Below are positions 43,233-54,013 of a stretch of 64,000 bases of DNA, in pieces. Under the pieces are notes generated by a model that worked only from the letters and a program-made list of their open reading frames with translations, had not been told where the DNA came from and made no database searches. The position numbers and the translations under genes were made by a program. The stretch is from the NCBI RefSeq assembly GCF_000512585.2, contig NC_089246.1, positions 1-64,000 on the forward strand, in the 5' to 3' direction. The DNA is from Kwoniella bestiolae CBS 10118 (Eukaryota > Basidiomycota > Tremellomycetes > Tremellales > Cryptococcaceae). Numbering within the stretch: position 1 is the first letter of the stretch; every line of letters starts with the position of its first letter.

Positions 43233-44614
43233 ATGGGCATGCTGGAATCGATACCACCTGAGATCCAGGATAACCTCAATAAACTATGGACTTCTCCTAA
43301 GAAGAGGGCTGCCTCCTTAGCTATCCTTGTCATGGTCACCTTGGTAGTGATATATGGGACCCTAAGCCCGTCAAGCGGCTCGATGATGTGAGTGAAGCGT
43401 CCCCTTCATGTCTACAGTACGTCATTAACAGCTCACACCACGGGCTCACAGACATTTGAGTAGTCACCGTTCCAATGCAGGTTCCATACGGCGTAATGAC
43501 TGGAGCTTGACGAGTGACTATGACATGTGAGCTCCCTCTCTACTGCGGATAAACTGGGCGGAATGCTCAATAGTAGCTCGGTTCATTTATAGAGTGGTAT
43601 CTCACTACAACGAGGACGTGGAGATGATGCGGGAATCTATAGACTCTGTGAAATCAAGGCTGCCGCATGGCAGTAGTCAACGGGTGATCATATACTCAAA
43701 GGGGCCGAGGGATGAGCAAGGATTGAAGGAGCTGTTAGAGATGTCTGATGAAGTTGTCCAACTTGAGAATTTGGGGAGGGAAGGGGAGACATACTTGGTA
43801 AGTATCATTCCATTCATCGCTCCGTATTCGACATTATGGTTGCATTCTACCACTAACATCACTCAAGTCCCATATAGTCAGGCATTACGATAGTCCGTTG
43901 ACCAACCTGGCAGGACATACAATCTTCATGCAGGCGAGTATCTAACACATGTAACTAGGCCGTACTCTCTCATGTCATCAACTGGACTGACCTCTTCCAC
44001 CCTCGACTCTAGCCCCACCTCGCTTGGCATTGGGTATTCTTACCACGGCTTGAACGGTTACTTCAGCCTGGCACTGGGTTCCTATCATTTGGTCCATACC
44101 TTTCTCACACCTGTGGAGAGGACTCGGCTGGACAGAAATTTCCTAGGATGGCAGACATATATAGCATGTTTAGAATGGATCTTTGTCCACCGGAACCGGT
44201 ACTGGTAGGTCAGATCTCCTTCCCCACATCCAGTCGACCTTTTTCCCGATATCTCCCTCAAGACCATTGACTCTTTGCTATCCTTCAGGCGACGTGGGCT
44301 GGGCAATTTGTGGTCTCACGTCAACGTATCATGGAAAATCCACTCAGAGCGTACTCCAACTTGAGGAACAAGTTCCACGTAGATAAGGATCATTGGATAT
44401 ACAAGGAAGGGTGGTGGAACAATGAGCCATCGAATCCTACGCTGGGTAAGTGGGAACTCTTTTTGTCTCTCTTGACACATTTACACGTCGTTCACACACT
44501 ACACCTCCAGGCCACGCACTCGAGAGATCATGGCCAATGATATTTAACTGTACCGATGGTACAATAGCAAAATGTGAGGAAGGCCACGATCATCATTGCC
44601 AATGTCTGGATTGA
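43233..44614 (+). CDS. DUF3431 family protein, type II membrane protein
   Basis: The ATG is at 43233 and the TGA at 44612-44614. Exon 1 (43233-43387) encodes a short cytosolic segment (SPKKRAAS) and one TM helix at residues about 34-52. The luminal part carries the DUF3431 landmarks: VVSHYNEDVEMM, RVIIYSKGP, ENLGREGETYLSHIVRHYDSPL, HTIFMQPHLAWHW, TGFLSFGPYL, CGEDSAGQKFPRMADIYSMF and WAGQFVVSRQRI. This requires the acceptor at 43868 (CACTCAAG) and a 79-nt GC-AG intron (43934-44012, donor GCGAGT, branch CTGAC), which also removes an apparent TAG. A His/Cys-rich tail ends the protein. The family is fungal and biochemically unassigned; the Golgi-type topology suggests a glycosylation-related role. 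It is convergent with the UDP-galactopyranose mutase gene. Confidence 0.85.
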
Positions 44615-44915
44615 CCGGACAGGTATTGTCATCTGCCATGAATGAGTACTAGAAGACAGAATCACTCCGAAGCTTGATACCAGTGCTCTGAGAATACAAA
44701 CAACTCCGCCCTTCTCAGAGTGCCAACCAGAGCAAGCAAGACAAGGTCATTTTGCAAAAACGCGATCGGCGTAACAACATCTATATTTGCATGTATGTAA
44801 TGTTTTGACAAGATGCTATGAGTGTGTCTTCATGTATTGGGATATGAAGTTTTGCGTGTATGCTACATGATCTCCACGACTTACTTTTTCTCCTGACGAA
44901 TTACTTGGCTGCCAA
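44615..44915. other. Convergent 3' intergenic region
   Basis: 301 bp between two stop codons. No gene was recognised. Confidence 0.5.
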
Positions 44916-46832
44916 TCACTTCAATCTCCTCTCAATGTTACGACGACCGTTCACCCAATCTGTCTCGTGCAAAGTCATTTCTGGTGTTCCGAATAAGGCG
45001 TTATCTACCGCTTCGACTCCGAGCATGAACGAGTGATCTTGGTTTCCACACTCATACTTCCACGAACCGAATCGACCTCTGGAGCGGATGTTGAATTCAT
45101 CTCTCAGGGCAGGGAGTATCTGCGATATAGCTCCATCTCGACCTAACGAGGGTGTTGGGCTGGGAACAGATATCATGAGCCGGAACATTGACCACTAATC
45201 AGGATTTACTTACTACCCGTGACCAAATCTCCGCTCGTACAATGAAACAATCTCATCGGTGGGAAGCATCAATTCCGTGGCCACCGCGCCTCGGATGGTA
45301 TCTTCCATCAAGCTCTCCAAGTTTACGGGTTTCTCGGCTGACTGACAAACTTCCAGCATGATACTCCAGTATGGACCTTGCTTTGCATCCTTCTCGAACG
45401 GCAACGAGGGGTCTGCTTTTTGTATCGTTGGGAGTTTGACATCGGTTTGAGGGCAGTTGAAAGGAGAGTAGTTGGAGAAGATGGTAGCTCGGTAGAATGG
45501 CGCATCGTCTTCGGGGAAGTACAGCCAGCCTGCGAGAAAGTTTAGCCATTTGATAAGGTCTCTGACAAGGACGAACACTCACATTTATCTCCTATCCGGT
45601 TTGGTCGTTCACCCCTGATACCGATACCCAAAACAATTGTGCTCGAGTACACTAGACCTTCTTTGGCAGTAGATCTCATCCTTTCCACCGATCGTTGCTC
45701 TGCCCCGCCGTCTAAACAGTCTAGGAAACCATCCAAGGCCATGGTGGATATCAGGTTCTTGTACTTCAGCTTCCTTCCATCACCGAATTCTACGACTTTT
45801 GCCGGTCCATCTACTCGGATCACTTCCCCTGCCTTGCCCAGTCTAAATTGCTCTGTAGGTAGTTTCTTGGCGACTGCAGTCCATATCCCTCCCGTACCAT
45901 CTTTCATTGGGAATTTAAAGGTTGCGTTGGGTCCCCAATTACCAGCTGTCTCCATTGTCAAAGCGTTTCGGACTACGGTCCGTACGTTGGGGGCTGCTAC
46001 TCTTTCTCCTAACCATTTACATTGCATCTGACCAGTGGGGTTCTGATTAGTCATCTGCTAATTTAACGCAAACAACCGTACTCACTTTGCTTGTTGGTGT
46101 TCCCCAGACTTTGAAGTTGTAAGGTCTCATGAACAGATCGGCAATACCTTCTCCCATATTCCTCACAATCCACTCGTCAAAGTTCTTGGGTTTGTGACCT
46201 GGAGTTTGCGCTCGATGTTCGGCGGCAGCAATGAGACCATCTACGCACTTCACTCGAAGGTCAAGAGGTAGCTGGGATACGTTATTCTGATAAGGGTCTG
46301 CGATGAAGAGAAGGTTTAATTCGGGATCATCAGTATCATCATCACTACTCACAAGGTACCCAATTGCCTGCACTTCTGACATAACTAACTCGCTGATGAG
46401 TACTCCAGTCCTCATCCTTGGGCAATGCACGGTGTATAGCATCGTCAAAGTATGCGTAATGGCTATATGACGTGTCAGAGCTTCATCCTGATCTTCAACA
46501 GAAACGTCGCTAATTCCCACTCACGAGAAGATGACATGACCACCGACATCAAAGTAGAACCCTTCGGATGTCACATCAGTACTTGCCAATCCACCAGGAG
46601 CCGGTGCCGCATCGGCGATGACGAAGGACCTTCCTAGCTGATCAAGTCTAGTTGCGGCTCCTAGTCCAGTCTAAAGGGTCTGTCAGCTTGACAAATGGAC
46701 AATGTAAGCTATGCTCACTGGGCCGGCACCAATGACCAGCGTTTCTACCTCCGCATAATTTCCTTCGATCGAGGTGACTGACGATTTGAGATCAGCAGCC
46801 GAGTGCGATGATGAGCTATCTGAAGCGGACAT
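44916..46832 (-). CDS. GLF: UDP-galactopyranose mutase
   Basis: ATG at 46830-46832, TGA at 44916-44918, several exons, about 530 residues. A Ser-rich N-terminus precedes the FAD site ETLVIGAGPTGLGAATRL and the second flavin motif APGGLAST. Family landmarks follow: DVGGHVIFSHYAYFD, KNFDEWIVRNMGEGIADLF, MRPYNFKVWGTP, GGIWTAVAKKLP, LISTMALDGFLD, YFPEDDAPFYRATIFSNYSP and GRFGSWKYECGNQDHSFMLGVEA. These are characteristic of the eukaryotic UGM group. The enzyme interconverts UDP-galactopyranose and UDP-galactofuranose using reduced FAD, supplying galactofuranose for cell-surface glycans. It is normally cytosolic. The adjacent convergent DUF3431 gene may be functionally linked, but that is inference. 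Confidence 0.93.
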
Positions 46833-49238
46833 ATTGCTTGGCTGGTAGTGGACAACGAAAGAGAGAGGTTGGAATCATAGCTATGAAGGTTCCAACAATC
46901 CATCTTGTTCACTAAACGTGAGCATATAGGTTTGGTGCTGGAAAAAAAAAGTTCTCTCTTCCAAGCGAAAACAAGCTTGCCCTCAGGACAATCAAGCTTA
47001 CTGCGCGTCTAGAGGCTACGCTAAAACCGGTTCAAGAAAAACATCGCAAAATGGCCACAGCAGTCAAATCACTGGGATGTTCCCCCTGATCTACGATAAA
47101 GGGCCCAAGTACCAGGGCACTGACGTCAAGAGGGGATCTGACCCTTTTTGGACGTCCAACCTCGGAAGCCAAGTTCCATGCGCACGTGTCATTCACCACG
47201 CGTAGTAAATGCAGGTCATCTTTTTATGATTATGACTCCAAATTACCTACGTGGCGATTGCTCCACAAACGTATGCGATTGAGAGACGAGCCAGTGTCAC
47301 CGAGGATATGAGGGTGCTTTTTCACTCTTGGAAACTGTCAGAGCACAGAGAAGATGGCATGTCGACATCTCAATGTCCAACAACGGATTTATAGAAGTTT
47401 CTCGATCGCCCGAGGCACACCCACTACAGTGCGTGCACTTTCGATCACCTCGGTGAGGCAGTGCACAGCAAGGATCCCCAATTTGTTCTGGCGCAAAGCA
47501 TCGTGTATGAACTTCACCGAAGCTTTGAGGATGGCAGTGATGGTCTCCACTGCTGCTCTGACAATCCTGCGCGCAACTCCGCAGGGATCAAGTGCACCGC
47601 ACAAAACCCAGTATCAGTGTTTATAGGCTCCCCACATCTCAGTCGTCTGCGATTTTGGCACAATATCGAAATGATGAAGTCCCACCGTTTCACGCTCTGT
47701 CATCGATGGAGATTCGCTTTTACTCCCGACTGCGGTCGAACATACGTTGATCATTTCGCTGGTGCCAAGGTTTGTTGAACCTTCGCGAAACCCCAGGTAG
47801 GAGGTTCAGAGACTTGCATCGCCTTGCGTCCCTCGCCCTTTTGAGAGTTATAAACTGTACTTCTCTCATAAGGGACATTTCGAGGGCAGCATATATTATA
47901 GATCACGGTGGATAAACGATGCGAAGTGTATGTAAGCCGCTGACCGCTCGTGATCAATTCAACGAAGTAAGTGGGACGATTGTTTCCTTCCGGAAGGCGG
48001 CAGTGACCTAGCAGTTTCTCAGACAGGCATGAGAAGGTAATACAAGGCGTTCGACAAGATGTTATCGAACTGCACCACAGGCGGTTACCAGCTATGCGCG
48101 TATAGATGCGGCCCATGGCCTTGGGTTGAAAATCTCCTGCAAACTGTAATCAAAGCGGATTTTATCCCTCAGACATTCATTGATCTCCCGCTACCGTTAG
48201 AAGTGGAACGGCACACATCCGTCGCGTCCGCATATCTACAGCAGCGCTCAATCTATGCAAAGTTCCCTTTTCTTACTTGAAAGCCACTTCGCATCCCTAA
48301 TTTTCTCTTCATGAAGTGGTGATGCCTCTATCTAAGCCCAAATGAGCCCTCAGATCTCGACATGGGCAATGCACTAAGCTGAAAGTCAGCTGTCAAGATG
48401 TGTGATCAGCATTTCTCAAGCTTGTTGTCGTGCATTGCCGGACCACAACTGTGTTTCGCTAAGGCAATGGAGCGTTCGAGTTCGAACGAGATTGTTATTG
48501 AACGTCTATGATCGTAATTTGTGCGCTCGAAGTCCGCTCACAAGTGACTCAGATCTGCACACTGTCACATTGCACCAAATGTACGCCAGCCTTCCAAGAA
48601 GATCTGATAAAGGCAGTTGATTCTCTGTCACGCACGCCTGGATGTCGCTCTAGAGGGCTCTATCGGCTGCTGAAGGGATCGAATTGGAAAAAGCCTGAGT
48701 ATACTCTCCTTCGGCCCACTGTCATCGTACTAGATATTTTACCGGATTGAAAACACATTCCAATGTGGAAGACTTCCACGGCTTCGGACTAAAAGGAGAG
48801 AGATCCACTGAAGTGGTCAATGCAATAGAACAGAGTGATAGGCAGCAGATGTGAGCTCTCCGCAAGCCAGCGATTCTCTGGAGTAGATTGAACGGCAATA
48901 CTATACACCATAAGGCGTTATCACGCTAGCTTTGAGGAAAGGTGAAGAGCGTATCATATCCATAGAGCAATTCATGGTAGCTATGAAGCTCTCTCGTGAT
49001 TGTGTACCTTCCTCCAGAAAGCTGGCCCATACATACGACTGCGTGCAAATCCAATAATTCCTACTTGTGTACACTGCCGAGGAGTACAACTGCGTAACTG
49101 CGGCCTTTATTCTTACACGACTACATGAGAACAAGAGAGACCATCTGGAACAACACGCAATGTGATCAGTACGACCTTATATATATATACGGGTATCGGG
49201 AACGGCAGGGGCATCTGACTCACGAGATCCATCACCCC
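46833..49238. other. 2.4-kb stretch without a convincing gene
   Basis: It includes the UGM upstream region (46833 to about 47300). Short open frames occur, such as minus 47604-47389 with an amphipathic helical look (VETITAILKASVKFIHDALRQ) and plus 47354-47626, but none shows a known motif, spliced continuation or codon pattern that I can support. No tRNA or repeat was recognised. It may contain a decayed gene or a long non-coding transcript. Confidence 0.4.
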
Positions 49239-50370
49239 TCAGAGTTTATGGCGCCCACCCGAGTGATATTCCTCTTCTTCCACATAAGCAGCTAGCGAGA
49301 ACCAGCCCATCTCAGAAGTACCCATTTCCCGTTTAGTGGACGCTATCTCTTCAGGACCCGCTTCAACGGCGGGGTCAGAGGGTCTGCGAGCAGCATCTGC
49401 CAAGAGTTGAGCTTGACAGCACATTTCAAAATTGATTTGCCTGGGCCAAGTCAGCTTAGAACATCGCTCAGACGCAACAATTGAAGACGCTAGGCTTACC
49501 ACCACGCCGCCTCATCAATGCTCAATCGTCCCAGCGATATAATTCCGTGGTTCTGCAAGATCGCGATCTTCTTATCTTTCCCAACGGCTGAGGCTATTCT
49601 TTCTCCTTCCTTGTTATCGAACACGGCGCCTGAGAGATGTCGGTGATAGCTAGCTGTCAGCATATCTCGAGGCGGAACATCCAGCTGAACTCACCTCCAA
49701 ATGAGACTAGCACCTGCTCATCGTGATATGCGCAAGCATCCTGACTGATCATATCTAAAGTACGGCCGAGGGAGGAAAATGCTTTGCTGTGGGGACCATG
49801 AACATGCACAATGGATTCTATCCCTTCTGGCCCTCTTCCGAGTGATTTGTACAGCTGTGAGTGTATTGAGCTAGCCGATGCGTCGGTGGGTGCTAATCCT
49901 TCGACCATACGACCGTCTTCTGCTGAACATCTAACCAAATCCGATTGTTTCATGAGAGCGAATGATTTCCCCTGGGGATTGACCCAGAATGTATCAGGCT
50001 CAATGGGATCTCTGACACTGCAGTGACCTGACGTGAGATTAGCCAAGTCCCAGCTGATGAGCGATATAAGAGAATGTAAGAGATATAGACACTCACCTGC
50101 AATGCCTTCCGCAAGCTTGAACCTATGCAATATTCTAAACACGAGAGCTAAATGCTCCTTGCGATATCTCCTTTCCTCCTCCAGCGAAGTGAACGTAGGC
50201 AAGATCACACGCGTTGGACCCGTTTGTACATCATAGAAGGGCGAGGATGTCAGATCAGAGGTGATCGGGAAGCCTGAAGTTGCTGGGGACGGTTGGACAG
50301 TTGAAGGTCGCAGTTTCAGCGTGCCGTGCGGCTGGGTCTCATTGAGGGTTCTGGAGGTCACAGTTGACAT
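49239..50370 (-). CDS. Class II aldolase/adducin domain protein
   Basis: ATG at 50368-50370, TGA at 49239-49241, about four exons. After a Ser/Thr/Pro-rich N-terminus (to residue ~60) the class II aldolase/adducin fold reads RKEHLALVFRILHRFKLAEGIAG, HCSVRDPIEPDTFWVNPQG, SIHSQLYKSLG, IVHVHGPHSKAFSSLG (metal-binding His pair), DEQVLVSFGG and ILQNHGIISLGR (third His), then INFEMCCQAQLLADAA. The zinc-binding residues are present, so enzymatic activity (fuculose/ribulose-phosphate aldolase- or epimerase-like) is possible. Many fungal members of this type are uncharacterised. It diverges from the aldehyde dehydrogenase gene, consistent with joint carbohydrate catabolism. Confidence 0.85.
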
Positions 50371-51070
50371 AGTGAGCACAGGAGAGGGTTAAGCCTGGAT
50401 GATTATAGGTCGATTATGAAAAGAGTATCTACACATGAAGGAGATAAAGGATAAATACAACCCAAAACCCTGGAGATACGAGCAGATAACGCGGTTCCAT
50501 CAGTGGTTGATGATTGGTCACCCTCTTTTAGGATTATACTCGCCTACTCATTCTTCAAGTCATACGTTTGATATCCATCAAGGTCTATTCCCATCCTCTG
50601 CCCAAACGATTCATATGCGTTCGCATCGATGGGTTCATGAATGAAATGATGACAACTCGGAATACAGGTCTTCTCAGTCCGGCGACTCGTCTCAATCCAA
50701 ACTCAATCAAGCGCTCACCCTTCACGAGGAGCCCTAAGGGGGTGAAGACAGTGGAAGCGCTGGTGTATAACCAATTTGAAATGGATGCTATACGTATATT
50801 GGATCCCTTCGCTTAACATGCATCTATCTATACTTGCTCATCAACACAGTTTGATATACTCGCTTAGACATTGACCCCACTTTTCCCCCCACCACACACA
50901 CCCAGTGAGATCCTGCATGTCGTCAGCGCATACCCGGCGTTTAATGTTTGATGTCTTCGACTTAGTCCTACCTCCATCATCATCGTACCCATTGCGTACT
51001 CCTATTCTTCACTAGTGCAGCACTGCCTATGGACACCATGTCTTTTATATAACGACACCAGATCACTTGG
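50371..51070. promoter_or_regulatory. Divergent intergenic region, aldolase-like / aldehyde dehydrogenase
   Basis: 700 bp between outward-facing start codons. It includes CCCCACTTTTCCCCCC-type pyrimidine runs near 50875-50895. No gene was recognised. Confidence 0.45.
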
Positions 51071-53596
51071 ATGCGCAATCGAATGTTTCCCAAACGAGCA
51101 TTACCATTTGCACCACTCACCTTCCGGACGAACAGATATCTGTCATCGATACCACTCAGCAAAATGCCTACTCACGCTACCATTGACGTACCCAATTTCG
51201 GAAAGGTTGAGGTCCCTACTGGTCTTTTCATGTTAGTTTTTATCATCAGCTGCGGGGGCCAGTCTCTTGTAAAAATACCAGCGCTGACCTGATAACACAT
51301 TTAGTGACAATGAATGGGTGGAGTCCTTGTCCAAGGAGACCTTCTCAACAGTCAATCCCGCTACTGGAAAACCTTTCCTAGGTTTTGCTCATGCTAAGAA
51401 GGAGGACGTGGATAGGGCGGTCAAGTCATCTAGAAAGGCTTTCAAGACGGTCTGGGGAAACAATGTCGCCGCTACCGAAAGAGCTGCTCGTGAGTTATCG
51501 ACCCTGTGCCAGCAAACCCTCCTATCCTTCAAATTTCTACAACGTCGCTGACCTTGTAACCAAGTGCTCAACAAATTCGCGGACCTGATTGAGCGAGATG
51601 CTGCCAAGATCGGTGCTCTAGAGTCGTAAGTCATTCAATATTGAGTCACCCGACTCGTTTACCCTAGCTCAATCATTGTTGCCTGCGGATAGATTGAATT
51701 CTGGAAAGGGTGTCAGGATCGCACGGTGAGTACATCTTCAACCCTCATATCTCTCTTTGCAGCTTCCCCTTTTGGTTTTGCATTCGCTCTCATGCTTCTT
51801 GTGGGTATGTAACTAACGTTCCATCTCAGTGAATTCGACGTCGGAGACTCCGTAGCTGCTCTTAGATACTATGCTGGACTAGCGGACAAATCGCATGGGC
51901 AGACATTGAATCATTTCGGAGGAGAGAAATTTGTGTACACCTTGCATCAACCCATTGGTGTGTGTGGTCAAATGTGAGTCGTTCCCAGCATATTGCAGCA
52001 GCGATGCATATCCTTAATGCTTTTCTCCGCATAGCATTCCATGGAACTACCCACTCATGATGTGGGCGTGGAAAGTGGGACCAGCTCTCGCTGCCGGCTG
52101 CACAGTCGTAATGAAACCTTCAGAGCTCACACCTCTGACCGCTTTGGTGATGTGCGAGCTCGCCAAGGAAGCTGGTATACCCGCCGGTGTCATCAACACT
52201 CTTCCTGGTTTAGGTGCTACCACTGGTGACGCCATCTCTAGACATATGGATATTGACAAGGTGTGTTCTTCTGTTCTTCAGTTTAATGTCGATTCTCCCC
52301 CGTGCCCTTGTGCGAATCACCCATTCTGTCTCGAATAGCACGGTCCATCATCCTGAAACCCACCTTTTGGAAGGACATCGACTGACAGTCTCATATAGGT
52401 CGCTTTCACTGGATCTGTCGTCACTGGTCAGAGAATTTCAATCGCAGCTGCCGAATCGAATTTGAAAAAGGTCACTCTCGAGTTAGGCGGTAAATCACCA
52501 TCAATCATCTTTGACTCTGCAGATATAGAGCAAGCGGCATCATGGGTCGCAATGGGTATATGGTTCAACTCGGGTCAGGATTGCACTGCTAGTAGTCGGG
52601 TGAGTCTTCACTTTCGATCGACTTGAATATCTACCATGGATGATTCTTCCTCGTCACCATCCAACTCTCGATCAATGCCATCACCTGAGCTCCTCTTTCC
52701 CACTTCACCTTGACAATCGTTCCTTTCCCTTCTCCAACCCTAGCTCCTATTCACCCTTCTGCTCCTTTGTCTGAGGACCACATCCCTTTTGCGCACGCTC
52801 CCTACGTTTCTTCAATACTCAAAGATCCGCTGCTTTCCTTCACACACCCCTCACCTCTGGGCTAAATACATTTCTTACTCTCAACACTGAACATCTCGTT
52901 CGGCTACCTGTTCTGTGCTGACTCCCCCCTGCTCTCTAGCTCTACGTACAAGAAGGTATCTACGACCAGTTCATTGAAGCTCTTGCGGCAAAAGCCAAAG
53001 CTTGCGCCATCGGTCAACCCTCTGATGAGGCTACATCTTTCGGACCTTTGATATCCGAGAATCAACGTGACAAAGTGCTCAACTACATTGAATCCGGTCG
53101 ATCAGAAGGAGCTAGAGTTGTCACTGGTGGTCAGAAGTGGGATCAATCAAATGGAGGTTTCTGGGTCGAGCCGACAATCTTGGCAGATACCACTATCAAC
53201 ATGAAAGTCGTGCAAGAAGAGATCTTCGGTCCTGTCATCGTCGCTTCGAAATTCAAGACCGAAGAAGAAGTCATTGATCTGGCCAACAACACTCCCTACG
53301 GATTAGCTGCAAGTGTCTTCACCAACGACGCAAGGCAACAGACAAGACTAGCTCACTCCATCGATGCTGGTACGATCTGGTTGAATCAATATGGTATACT
53401 TCACCCCAGTGTACCCTTTGGCGGTTTCAAGACGTCCGGTATCGGCAGGGAACTGGGTACATACGGGTTGGAAGCGTACCAGCAGGTCAAGGCTGTTCAC
53501 CAAAACCTCACTCAGACGATGTGAGTACACGTGATCCGAAAGGCTCATCACATGAATGCTGACTAAGGTGTTATTGTCAGATCTTGGCCTCTTTAG
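51071..53596 (+). CDS. Aldehyde dehydrogenase, probably mitochondrial
   Basis: The ATG is at 51071, with a second in-frame ATG at 51164 after a basic leader (FPKRALPFAPLTFRTNRYLS) that resembles a mitochondrial presequence. The ALDH core contains NPATGKPFLGFAHAKKEDVD, IPWNYPLMMWAWKVGPALAAG, VMKPSELTPLT, GDAISRHMDIDKVAFTGSV, VTLELGGKSP (catalytic Glu) and FNSGQDCTASSR (catalytic Cys), then EEIFGPVIV and PFGGFKTSGIGRELG. A 340-nt intron (52600-52939) separates ASSR from LYVQEGIYDQF. A canonical last intron (53521-53580; GTGAGT, CTGAC, CAG) replaces the nearby TGA at 53522 and yields a C-terminal SWPL with TAG at 53594-53596. It oxidises aldehydes to acids with NAD(P). Neighbours suggest a sugar-derived or polyol-derived aldehyde. 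Confidence 0.92.
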
Positions 53597-54013
53597 TGAT
53601 GCTTGAGATTTTGTACAGCCTGTAGAATCGGATAGTAGCACAGGCTCACAATATTTTGTATCGCATGAACATGTATTCGATATCATCAATCCACACATTC
53701 AAGCTTGTACGCATTCAAAAGGACGTGCCCTTCAACACGCTGAGCCCTTATGATATCTTGTGAACTCATATAGATCATACTCCTAGCCCTTACCCTTGTT
53801 TGAGCTTGGGTAAAATGTGCCTAGCTAAATGATGAAAGCCTGAGGCTGGTGCTATTCTGTCTTCGACATGCTACAATAGCCATACACATTGACGGTTGGG
53901 CTTCCGAACAACTTTGCATGTCTTATATACCATGATTCAAGGCATCTCTAATTCACGCTTGACCTCTTCCCGGTCGAACAGGTCTACTTGCTACAACTGG
54001 TCTCCTCATCCAC
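53597..54013. other. Convergent 3' intergenic region
   Basis: 417 bp between two stop codons. No gene was recognised. Confidence 0.5.

Noticed and set aside
44010..44012. In-frame TAG in the DUF3431 gene as a third nonsense lesion
   Set aside because: It is the acceptor of a GC-AG intron with a good branch site, and removing the intron joins conserved family segments.
53522..53524. TGA as the true end of aldehyde dehydrogenase
   Set aside because: It lies in a canonical GTGAGT donor of a 60-nt intron with CTGAC branch site and CAG acceptor; splicing gives a C-terminal SWPL end.
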